Shown in pieces: positions 33,713-43,500 of a DNA stretch of 64,000 nucleotides (positions are counted from its first letter, which is position 1; every line of letters begins with the position of its first letter). The notes under the pieces are model-generated. The model did no database searches, had not been told where the DNA came from, and saw nothing but the letters and a program-made list of their open reading frames with translations. Origin of the DNA: Cauispirillum nitrogeniifigens (GTDB lineage: Bacteria > Pseudomonadota > Alphaproteobacteria > Rhodospirillales > Rhodospirillaceae); contig NZ_JBLOOT010000004.1 in NCBI RefSeq assembly GCF_049800675.1, forward strand, positions 372,001 through 436,000. The letters are read 5' to 3'. A program made the translations under genes and the position numbers.

Positions 33713-34439
33713 GCCCCGCGAACCGCTGCTGCGCCTGTCGGGCGTGCACACCCACATCGGCCAGTACCACATCCTCCAGGGCGTCGACCTGGAGGTGCCC
33801 GAGGGCAAGCTGACCATGCTGCTGGGCCGCAACGGCGCCGGCAAGACCACCACCATGCGCACCATCATGGGCCTGTGGCAGGCCAGCCGGGGCGAGGTGA
33901 TCTTCGCCGGCGAGCGCATCGACGGCCGCAAGACCCCCGACATCGCCCGCCTGGACATCGCCTACGTGCCCGAGAACATGGGCGTGTTCGGCGGCTTGAC
34001 GGTGCAGGAGAACATGGTCCTGGCCGCCCGCAAGGGGGCGATGGACGAAGCCCGCCTGCACTGGATCTTCGAGTTGTTCCCGGCCCTGGAGAAGTTCTGG
34101 CGGTCGCCCGCCGGGGCGCTGTCGGGCGGCCAGAAGCAGATGCTGGCCATCGCCCGCGCGGTGATCGAGCCGTCGCGCCTGCTGCTCATCGACGAGCCGA
34201 CCAAGGGCCTGGCCCCGGCCATCGTCGGCAGCCTGACCGAGGCCATCCGCCAGCTCAAGGGCTTTGGCGCCACCATCCTGATGGTCGAGCAGAACTTCAC
34301 CATGGCCAAGGCCGTCGGCGACACGGTGGCGGTCATGGACGACGGCCGCATCGTCCACGCCGGGGCCATGGCCGACCTTGCCGCCGACACCGCCCTCCAG
34401 GAGCGCCTGCTGGGCCTGAGCATGGAGTTGCACCAATGA
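33705..34439 (+). CDS. ABC transporter ATP-binding protein, LivF-like
   Basis: A 244-residue ATPase, second half of the heterodimer. Walker A GRNGAGKTTTMRTIM, signature LSGGQKQMLAIARA, Walker B LLLIDEPTKGLAP, H-loop MVEQNFTMAK. It overlaps the upstream LivG-like gene by 8 bp and the downstream permease gene by ATGA, indicating coupled translation of stoichiometric subunits. Confidence 0.94.
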   Translation: MSEPREPLLRLSGVHTHIGQYHILQGVDLEVPEGKLTMLLGRNGAGKTTTMRTIMGLWQASRGEVIFAGERIDGRKTPDIARLDIAYVPENMGVFGGLTVQENMVLAARKGAMDEARLHWIFELFPALEKFWRSPAGALSGGQKQMLAIARAVIEPSRLLLIDEPTKGLAPAIVGSLTEAIRQLKGFGATILMVEQNFTMAKAVGDTVAVMDDGRIVHAGAMADLAADTALQERLLGLSMELHQ

Positions 34440-35455
34440 ACCGTGCGACGACCTTTCCCTTCCTCAATGCCGCCGCCCTGAAGCAGCCGTCGGCGGCGCA
34501 CCTGCTGGTGCCGGTGCTGATGATCATCGCCCTGGCCCTGGTCGGCAACTTCTCGACCTGGGTGACGCTGACCCTGGCGGGGCTCGCCATGGGCATGATG
34601 ATCTTCATCATGGCGTCGGGCCTGACGCTGGTGTTCGGCCTGATGGACGTGCTGAACTTCGGCCACGGGGCCTTCATCTCGCTGGGTGCTTTCATCGGCG
34701 TGACCGTGATGGCAGCCCTCAGCCCGTGGATGCAGGCGGCGTCCTTCGGCGCCAATCTGGCGGCCATCGGCGCCGGGGCGCTGGTGGCGATGGTCGCCGC
34801 CGGCCTGTTCGGATGGGTGTTCGAGCGCGTCATCGTCATGCCCGTCTACGGCAACCACCTCAAGCAGATCCTCATCACCATGGGCGGGCTGATCGTCGTC
34901 GAGCAGCTCATCTACGTGTTCTGGGGACCGGACGCCATTCCCATCCCCCGGCCCGACACGCTCAAGGGCGCCTTCGCGCTGGGCGACGTGGTGCTGGAGA
35001 AGTACCGCGTGCTGGCGGTCGTTCTGGGGCTGGGCATCTTCTTCGCCATGCGCCTGACCCTGAAGCGCACCAAGATCGGCCTGCTGGTCCGCGCCGGGGT
35101 CGAGAACAGCGAGATGGTCGAGGCCCTGGGCTACCGCATCGGCGTGCTGTTTGTCGCCGTGTTCGTGGTCGGTTCCGCCCTGGCCGGGCTGGGCGGGGTG
35201 ATGTGGGGGCTCTATCAGGAAGTGATCACCGCCCACATGGGCATGGAGGTGATGATCCTGGTGTTCATCGTCGTCATCATCGGCGGCCTGGGATCGGTGG
35301 AGGGCTGTTTCCTCGGCGCCCTGCTGGTCGGGCTGATGAACAACTACACCGCTTATCTGGCGCCCAAGGTGGCGCTGGGGTCGAGCATCCTGCTCATGGT
35401 CGCGGTGCTGATGTGGCGGCCCGAGGGCCTGATGCCGATGGCGAAGGGGCGCTAG
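34436..35455 (+). CDS. ABC transporter permease, LivH-like
   Basis: A 339-residue inner-membrane permease with about eight to nine hydrophobic helices. Family features: LVFGLMDVLNFGHGAFISLGAF near the first third, TMGGLIVVEQLIYVFWGP, VRAGVENSEMVEALGYRIG (the cytoplasmic coupling loop), and a C-terminal MWRPEGLMPMAKGR. The ATG at 34436 overlaps the livF stop. It pairs with the LivM-like permease 4 bp downstream. Confidence 0.93.
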   Translation: MNRATTFPFLNAAALKQPSAAHLLVPVLMIIALALVGNFSTWVTLTLAGLAMGMMIFIMASGLTLVFGLMDVLNFGHGAFISLGAFIGVTVMAALSPWMQAASFGANLAAIGAGALVAMVAAGLFGWVFERVIVMPVYGNHLKQILITMGGLIVVEQLIYVFWGPDAIPIPRPDTLKGAFALGDVVLEKYRVLAVVLGLGIFFAMRLTLKRTKIGLLVRAGVENSEMVEALGYRIGVLFVAVFVVGSALAGLGGVMWGLYQEVITAHMGMEVMILVFIVVIIGGLGSVEGCFLGALLVGLMNNYTAYLAPKVALGSSILLMVAVLMWRPEGLMPMAKGR

Positions 35456-35459
35456 AGCC

Positions 35460-36524
35460 ATGATCCTGAACACGCTTCTGTCGGGCGACCTGCCGCGCTC
35501 GCGCGCGCTGACCGTCGTCATCCTGCTGATCGTCGTCGGGCTGGCCTTAGCGCCGTTCCTGTTCCCCGGCACGCGGTCCCTGGACACCGCCGCGCGCATC
35601 TGCATCTTCATCCTGCTGGTGGCGAGCTACGACCTGCTGCTGGGCTACACCGGCATCGTGTCCTTCGCCCACACTATGTTCTTCGGCCTGGGGGCCTATG
35701 GCGTGGCCATCGGGCTCACCAACATGGGCGCCGGCTGGCTGCCCATCGCCGTCGGCGCGGTGGCCGGCACGGTCCTGGCGGTGGCCCTGGCCTTCGTCAT
35801 CGCCCTGTTCAGCCTGCGCGTCCAGGCCATCTTCTTCGCCATGGTGACGCTGGCGGTGGCGAGCGCCTTTTCCATCCTGGTCAGCCAGATGTTCCACATC
35901 ACCGGCGGCGAGGACGGCCTGAGCTACCGCCTGCCGTTCGAGCTGTCGCCGGGTTTCAAGCTGGCCGACTGGCGGCCCTTCGGCGTGCGCCTGGATGGCC
36001 GCCTGCTGACCTACTACCTGGTGTTCTTCACCGCCGCCGGGCTGTTCCTCGCCCTGCTGCGGGTGGTCAACTCGCCGTTCGGGCGGGTGCTCCAGGCCAT
36101 CCGCGAGAACGGCTTCCGGGCCGAGGCCATCGGCTACCGCACCATGCACTACCGCACCATTGCCACCTGCCTGTCGGCCGGCATGGCCGCCCTGGCCGGC
36201 GTGCTGATGGCCCTGTGGCTGCGCTACACCGGCCCGGACACGACCCTGAGCCTGACCATCATGGTCGACATCCTGCTGATGGTGGTGATCGGCGGCATGG
36301 GCACCCTGTACGGGGCGATCATCGGCGCCACCCTGTTCATCCTGGCGCAGAACTACCTTCAGGACGTCATGCGGCTGGCCGCCGACGGCACGGCCGGCCT
36401 GCCCATCCTGCCCGACCTGTTCGCTCCCGAACGGTGGTTGCTGTGGCTGGGTGTGCTGTTCATCCTGAGCGTCTACTTCTTCCCGACCGGCATGGTCGGC
36501 CGCCTGAGGAGGAAAGCATCATGA
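35460..36524 (+). CDS. ABC transporter permease, LivM-like
   Basis: A 354-residue inner-membrane permease with about nine to ten helices. Features: LLGYTGIVSFAHTMFFGLGAYG, VTLAVASAFSILVSQ, the coupling loop AIRENGFRAEAIGYRTMHY, and LWLRYTGPDTTLSLTIMVDI. The stop overlaps the hydrolase ATG (ATGA). Together with the LivH-like partner it forms the transmembrane channel for the unknown amino acid or amide. Confidence 0.93.
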   Translation: MILNTLLSGDLPRSRALTVVILLIVVGLALAPFLFPGTRSLDTAARICIFILLVASYDLLLGYTGIVSFAHTMFFGLGAYGVAIGLTNMGAGWLPIAVGAVAGTVLAVALAFVIALFSLRVQAIFFAMVTLAVASAFSILVSQMFHITGGEDGLSYRLPFELSPGFKLADWRPFGVRLDGRLLTYYLVFFTAAGLFLALLRVVNSPFGRVLQAIRENGFRAEAIGYRTMHYRTIATCLSAGMAALAGVLMALWLRYTGPDTTLSLTIMVDILLMVVIGGMGTLYGAIIGATLFILAQNYLQDVMRLAADGTAGLPILPDLFAPERWLLWLGVLFILSVYFFPTGMVGRLRRKAS

Positions 36525-37360
36525 CCCACCCCCGCAGCGTCTATGTCTCCTGCGCCGGGCACGAGATCCACGTCACCGAATGGGGTGATGCGGCCAGCCC
36601 GCCGCTGGTGATGTGGCACGGGCTGGCGCGCACGGGCCGCGACTTCGACCCGCTGGCCCGCGCCTTGTGCGACCGCTACCATATCATCGCCCCGGATACC
36701 CTGGGGCGCGGCCTCAGCCAGTGGGCGGGCGACCCCGGAAGGGATTACTGTTTCACCCGCTATGGCGATCACGCCCTGGCCCTGCTGGACCACTACGGCA
36801 TGGACAGGGTGCGCTGGGTCGGCACCTCCATGGGCGGGGCGCTGGGCATCCACCTGGCCGGGGGGCGGCTGCGCGACCGCATCACCCATCTGGTGGTCAA
36901 CGACATCGCCCCGAAACTGGTGCCCGCCGCCGTGCAGCGCATCCTGTCCTATGCCGGCACCCCGCCGTCCTTCGCCACCATGGGCGAACTGGAAGGCTTC
37001 CTGCGCACGGTCTACGCCCCCTATGGCTGGCTGTCCGATGCTCAATGGCGGCAGATGGCCGAAACCTCGGCACGGCGGCGCGACGACGGGCGGGTGACGG
37101 TGCACTACGATCCCATGATGGTCGAGCAGTTCCGCAGCCACCCCGGCGACTACGACCAGTGGGACGCCTGGGACGCCATCACCGCCAAGGTGATGCTGCT
37201 GCGCGGCGTCCACAGCGACCTCATCACCCCGCAGTGGGCCGAGGAGATGACCCGCCGTGGCCCCCGCGCGACCCTGCTGGTGGTCGATGGCGTGGGCCAC
37301 GCGCCGGCCCTGAACGTGCCCGGCCAGATCGATCCCGTGGCCCGTTTCCTGGCCGCGTAA
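36521..37360 (+). CDS. Alpha/beta-fold hydrolase co-transcribed with the transporter
   Basis: A 279-residue soluble hydrolase. Oxyanion-hole region MWHGLARTGRDFD, nucleophile elbow GTSMGGALG (Ser), Asp candidate in LLRGVHSDLITP, and His in VDGVGHAPALN. No signal peptide, so it acts in the cytoplasm. Translational overlap with the permease gene and its place at the operon end imply that it processes an imported ester or amide, or a breakdown product; the substrate is not deducible. Nothing else catabolic follows; a hairpin terminator lies 34 bp downstream. Confidence 0.88.
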   Translation: MTHPRSVYVSCAGHEIHVTEWGDAASPPLVMWHGLARTGRDFDPLARALCDRYHIIAPDTLGRGLSQWAGDPGRDYCFTRYGDHALALLDHYGMDRVRWVGTSMGGALGIHLAGGRLRDRITHLVVNDIAPKLVPAAVQRILSYAGTPPSFATMGELEGFLRTVYAPYGWLSDAQWRQMAETSARRRDDGRVTVHYDPMMVEQFRSHPGDYDQWDAWDAITAKVMLLRGVHSDLITPQWAEEMTRRGPRATLLVVDGVGHAPALNVPGQIDPVARFLAA

Positions 37361-37393
37361 CCGGCCCGAAGTAATCCCATCCAGGTGGGGGAT

Positions 37394-37430
37394 GATGTGG
37401 CGCCCGTGCTTCCGCAGGGCGCCACATCCT
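37394..37430 (+). terminator. Terminator hairpin after the transporter operon
   Basis: Perfect 12-bp stem gatgtggcgccc (37394-37405) and gggcgccacatc (37417-37428) with an 11-base loop, followed by cttatcc rather than a full T-run. It separates the transporter operon from the giant repeat gene, whose promoter should lie in the remaining 136 bp. Confidence 0.75.
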
Positions 37431-37566
37431 TATCCGTGATCAACCTTTTCGGAGCTATGTCCGACCTCCCCCCAGGCGGAGACTTCGTCGTGAAGCCGCC
37501 GCGGGACCCGGTGGCCCTTCGGGAGTCCTTGGCCGCATCCCCTGCGGCCAGCCGGTTTGGGAGAAC

Positions 37567-40500
37567 ATGATGAACATGCAATTCCGCGCGCTCATGGACG
37601 CGCTCGCCGAAAAGTTTGGCGGGGCCCGCAAAGGCGGGACGAACACCAACGGATCCAATCCCCAGTCCTCCGCGCAGGCGACCAACGGCCCTGGTTCCCA
37701 GGGTTCCGCCGAAAGCAGCGCCAGCACCCAGGCGGCCGGCCTGAGCTTCACCCTTGACCAGACCAACACCACGTCGTCCCCGTCGCCCAGCCTGGTCAAC
37801 GGCTCGGGCACCGAGCAGCGGGCGACGGTCGAGGTCGAGGTGGAGGACAGCTCCGACGTCGATACCGACATCGAGATCCGTCAGGAGTCCGATGGCACCA
37901 CGAACAGCTCGTCGGTTGAGGTCGACAACATCGCCGACAACACCTTCGTCGATGACAACAGCAACGCGGCGGCCTCCGGCCCGGCGGTGACGCAGACCGC
38001 GTTCACCCGCGTGGAGGTCGAGGACAGCGTCGACATCGACGTCGACGACGACACTCACCAGCACAACGAAACCGACCAGGACATCCAGGGCTCGGGCACC
38101 GCCGAGCAGGAGATCGAGGTCGAGCAGTCCGCCGAGACCGAGGTGGAGGTCGAGGACAGCACCAACTCCGCCGTCTACACCGACACCCGCCAGCATGACC
38201 CGGCCGACCAGTGGGCCAGCGTGGACTCCGACGGCGGCGACGCCAGCGCCAGCCAGGAGATCGAGTCCGAGCAGGAGGCCGAAACCGACGTCGAGCTTGA
38301 CGGCGCCGTGAACGCCGTCGCCGACGCCGAGACCGATCAGGACAACGACGTCGAGCAGGACGCCGAGGCCGAGGCCGAGGTGGACGGCAGCGTTGCCGTC
38401 GGCGCCGTGGCGGATGTCGAGCAGGAGGCCGAGAACGAGCAGGAGGCCGAAAGCGACATTGAGGTCGAGAACGACATCGCCCTGGCCGGCGGCGTCGACA
38501 GCGACCAGGATCTGGACACCACCCAGTCCAGCAGCGGCTCCACCGACATCGACGGCGGCTCCGACGTCAATGCCGACCGCGACGCCGACCAGGATTCCAA
38601 CCAGTCCCAGTCCAGTTCCGTCGTCGCCGGTGTGTCCAAGGACCTTGAGCAGGAGGCCGGGACCGACACCGATCAGGACAGCGACATCGAGCAGGAGGGC
38701 GAGGCCGAAACCGAGGTCGAGGACAGCGCCTTCGTCCTTGCCGGCTCCGAGGTCGAGCAGGAGGCCGAGAACGAGCAGGAGGCCGAGAGCGAGGCCGAGA
38801 TCGAAACCGACCTGAGCGTCGAGTCCTGGACCGACAATGACCAGGATGGCGAGGTCGATCAGGACGCCGATAACGACGTCGACGTCGAAGACAGCGCCTT
38901 CGTCAATGCCGAGGCCGAGAGCGACCAGGACAACAGCCTCGAACAGACCTACGAGGGCGAGACGATCGCCTTCGGCGGCGTCGAGGCGGAGGCCGAAACC
39001 GAGACCGACCAGGATAGCGACATCGACCAGGAGGGCGAGGCCGAGACCGAGGTCGAGGACAGCATCGGCGTGCTCGCCGGCTCCGAGGTCGATCAGGAGG
39101 CGGAGAACGAGCAGGAGGCCGAAAGCGAGGCTGAGGTCGAGACCGACGCCGAAGTCGAGGCCGACAACGAGAACGAGCAGGACAGCGACGTCGATCAGGA
39201 CGCCGACAACGATGTCTCGGTCGAAGACAGCATCGCGGTGAACGCCGAGGCCGAGACCGAGCAGGACGTCGAGGTCGAGCAGGAGGTCGAGCAGGAGGCT
39301 GAAGCCGAGGTCGACGTCGAGGCGGAAGCCGAAACCGAAACCGATCAGGACTCCGACATCGACCAGGAGGGCGAGGCCGAGACCGAGGTCGAGGACAGCC
39401 TCCTCGTGGCCGGCGTCTCCGAGGTCGAGCAGGACGCCGAGTCCGAGCAGGAGGCCGAAAGCGAAGCCGAGGTCGAGACCGAGGTCGAGGCGGAAGCCGA
39501 GAACGAGGCCGAGCAGGACAGCGACGTCGACCAGGACGCCGAGACGGAAGCCGAGGTCGATGACAGCATCCTCGCCAGCGCCGAAGCCGAGACCGAGCAG
39601 GACGTCGAGGTCGAGCAGGAGGTCGAGCAGGAGGCTGAGGCCGAGGTCGACGTCGAGGCGGAAGCCGAAACCGAAACCGACCAGGACAGCGACATCGACC
39701 AAGAGGGCGAGGCCGAGACGGAGATCGAGGACAGCCTCCTCGTGGCCGGCGTCTCCGAGGTCGAGCAGGACGCCGAGTCCGAGCAGGAGGCGGAGTCCGA
39801 CGCCGAAGTCGAGACCGAGGTCGAGGCGGAAGCCGAGAACGAGGCCGAGCAGGACAGCGACGTCGACCAGGACGCCGAAACCGAAGCCGAGGTCGAGGAC
39901 AGCATCCTCGCCGTCGCCGAGGCCGAGACCGAGCAGGACGTCGAGGTCGAGCAGGAGGTCGAGCAGGAGGCTGAGGCCGAGGTCGACGTCGAGGCGGAAG
40001 CCGAAACCGAAACCGACCAGGACAGCGACATCGATCAGGAGGGCGAGGCCGAGACGGAGATCGAGGATTCAGCCCTGGCTCTGGGTGTCTCCGAGGTCGA
40101 GCAGGACGCCGAGTCCGAGCAGGAAGCTGAGAGCGAAGCCGAAGTCGAGACCGAGGTCGAGGCGGAAGCCGAGAACGAGGCCGAGCAGGACAGCGACGTC
40201 GAGCAGGACGCCGAGACGGAAGCCGAGGTCGAGGACAGCATCCTCGCCGTCGCCGAGGCCGAGACCGAGCAGGACGTCGAGGTCGAGCAGGAGGTCGAGC
40301 AGGAGGCTGAAGCCGAGGTCGACGTCGAGGCGGAAGCCGAAACCGAAACCGATCAGGACTCCGACATCGATCAGGAGGGCGAGGCCGAGACGGAGATCGA
40401 GGACAGCCTCCTCGTGGCCGGCGTCTCCGAGGTCGAGCAGGACGCCGAGTCCGAGCAGGAAGCTGAGAGCGAAGCCGAGGTCGAGACCGAGGTCGAGGCG

Positions 40501-43500
40501 GAAGCCGAGAACGAAGCCGAGCAGGACAGCGACGTCGAGCAGGACGCCGAAACCGAAGCCGAGGTCGAGGACAGTATCCTCGCCGCTGCCGAGGCCGAGA
40601 CCGAGCAGGACGTCGAGGTCGAGCAGGAGGTCGAGCAGGAGGCTGAAGCCGAGGTCGAGGTCGAGGCGGAAGCCGAAACCGAAACCGATCAGGACTCCGA
40701 CATCGACCAGGAGGGCGAGGCCGAGACCGAGATCGAAGATTCGGCCCTGGCTCTGGGCGTCTCCGAGGTCGAGCAGGACGCCGAGTCCGAGCAGGAAGCT
40801 GAGAGCGAAGCCGAAGTCGAGACCGAGGTCGAGGCGGAAGCCGAGAACGAGGCCGAGCAGGACAGCGACGTCGACCAGGACGCCGAGACGGAAGCCGAGG
40901 TCGAGGACAGCATCCTCGCCGTCGCCGAGGCCGAGACCGAGCAGGACGTCGAGGTCGAGCAGGAAGTCGAGCAGGAGGCTGAGGCCGAGGTCGACGTCGA
41001 GGCGGAAGCCGAAACCGAAACCGACCAGGACAGCGACATCGATCAGGAGGGCGAGGCCGAGACGGAGATCGAGGATTCAGCCCTGGCTCTGGGTGTCTCC
41101 GAGGTCGAGCAGGACGCCGAGTCCGAGCAGGAAGCTGAGAGCGAAGCCGAGGTCGAGACCGAGGTCGAGGCGGAAGCCGAGAACGAGGCCGAGCAGGACA
41201 GCGACGTCGACCAGGACGCCGAAACCGAAGCCGAGGTCGAGGACAGCATCCTCGCCGTCGCCGAGGCCGAGACCGAGCAGGACGTCGAGGTCGAGCAGGA
41301 GGTCGAGCAGGAGGCTGAGGCCGAGGTCGACGTCGAGGCGGAAGCCGAAACCGAAACCGACCAGGACAGCGACATCGATCAGGAGGGCGAGGCCGAAACC
41401 GAGATCGAAGATTCGGCCCTGGCTCTGGGCGTCTCCGAGGTCGAGCAGGACGCCGAGTCTGAGCAGGAGGCCGAAAGCGAAGCCGAGGTCGAGACGACCA
41501 TCGACGCCGAGGCCGAGAACGAGGCGGAGCAGGACAGCGACGTCGACCAGGACGCCGAGACGGAAGCCAGCGTCGAGGACAGCATCCTGGCGGTCGCCGA
41601 GGCCGAGACCGAGCAGGACGTCGAGGTCGAGCAGGAGGTCGAGCAGGAGGCTGACGTGAACGTCGAGGTTGAGGCGGAAGCCGAAACCGAGACCGACCAG
41701 GACTCCGACATCGATCAGGAGGGCGAAGCCGAAACCGAGATCGAGGACAGCATCGGCGTGCTCGCCGGCTCCGAGGTCGAGCAGGAGGCCGAGTCCGAGC
41801 AGGAGGCCGAAAGCGAAGCCGAGGTCGAGACGACCATCGACGCCGAGGCCGAGAACGAGGCCGAGCAGGACTCCGACGTCGAGCAGGACGCCGAAACCGA
41901 AGCCAGCGTCGAGGACAGCATCCTCGCCGCCGCCGAGGCCGAAACCGAGCAGGACGCCGAGGTCGACCAGGAGGCCGACGGCACCGTGACCCTGGACATC
42001 GAGGTTGATGCCGAGGCTGAAACCGACGTCGACCAGGACAGCGACATCGACCAGGACGGCGAGGCCGAAACCGAGGTCGAGGGCTCCGGCCTGGTCGGCG
42101 CGGTGTCGGACGTGGACATGGAGGCCGAGGCCGAGCAGGACGCCGAAGCCACCGCCAGCGTCACCAACGACATCGACGTCGAGGGTTCGACCGACACCGA
42201 GCAGGACAGCGAGGTCGAACAGGACGCCGAGACGGAAGCCGAGGTCGAGGACAGCATCCTGGCGGTCGCCGAAGCCGAGACCGAGCAGGAGGTCGAGGTC
42301 GACCAAGACTCCGACTCCGACGTCTCGGTGTCGCTGGACCTGAATGCCGACGCCACTGTCGACATCGATCAGGACAGCGACATCGACCAGGACGGCGAGG
42401 CCGAGACCGAGGTCGAGGACAGCCTGGGCGTGCTCGCCGGGTCCGAAGTGGACCTGGATGCCGAGTCCGATCAGGAGGCTGAAGGCACGGCCACGGTGAC
42501 CAACGACATCGACGTCGATGCCGATACCGACACCGAGCAGACCAGTGACGTGGAGCAGGAGGCCGAAACCGAAGCGGAGGTCGAGGGCAGCATCCTCGCG
42601 GCCGCCGAGGCCGAGACCGAGCAGGAGGCCGAGGTTGAGCAGGATGCCGACAGCGGCATCACCATCGACCTGGGGATCGACGCCAACGCCGACGTCGACA
42701 TCGACCAGGACAGCGACATCGACCAGGACGGCGAGGCCGAAACCGAGGTCGAGGGCTCCGGCGGCGTGCTGGCCGGCAGCGCGGTTGACCTCGATGCCGA
42801 AACCGAGCAGGACGCCGACGCGTCGGCCACCATCGACAACACCATCGGCGTGGACGCCGACATCGACACCGAGCAGGACGCCGAGATCGAGCAGGAGGCC
42901 GAGACCGAATCCGAGGTCGAGGACAGCCTGCTGGCCAGTGCCGAAGCCGAGACGGAGCAGAACGGCGACATCGACCAGGACTCCGACAGCGACATCGCCA
43001 TCACTATCGGGATCGACGCCAACGCCACTGCGGACGTGGACCAGAACACCGAGATCGACCAGGACGGCGAAGCCGAAACCGAGGTCGAGGACTCAACCCT
43101 CGCCGCCGCCGGCACCGAGCTGGACAGCGAAGCCGAGAGCGATCAGGACGCCACCGCCGACGTCTGGATCGAAAACACCATCGACGTGGACGCCGACATC
43201 GACACCGAACAAGACGCCGAGCTTGAGCAGGAGGCCGAGACCGCAAGCTCCGTCGAAGGCAGCGCCTTCGTGGAGGCCGAGGCCGAAACCGAGCAGGAGG
43301 CCGACATCGACCAGGACGCCGACACGGACGTGGCGATCAACATCTCCACGGACACCGACATCGGCGTGGCGGTGAACCAGAACCACGCCATCGACCAGGA
43401 GGGCGAGGCCGAGACGGAGGTCGATGACTCCACCCTGGTTGCCGGTGACCTGGATGCCGAGCAGAACGCCACCGGCACTCAGAGCGCCGACATGAGCCTG

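Noticed and set aside
39322..42009. CRISPR-like array of regular repeats
   Set aside because: Unit length is 336 bp with no unique spacers, and the whole region is one coding frame.
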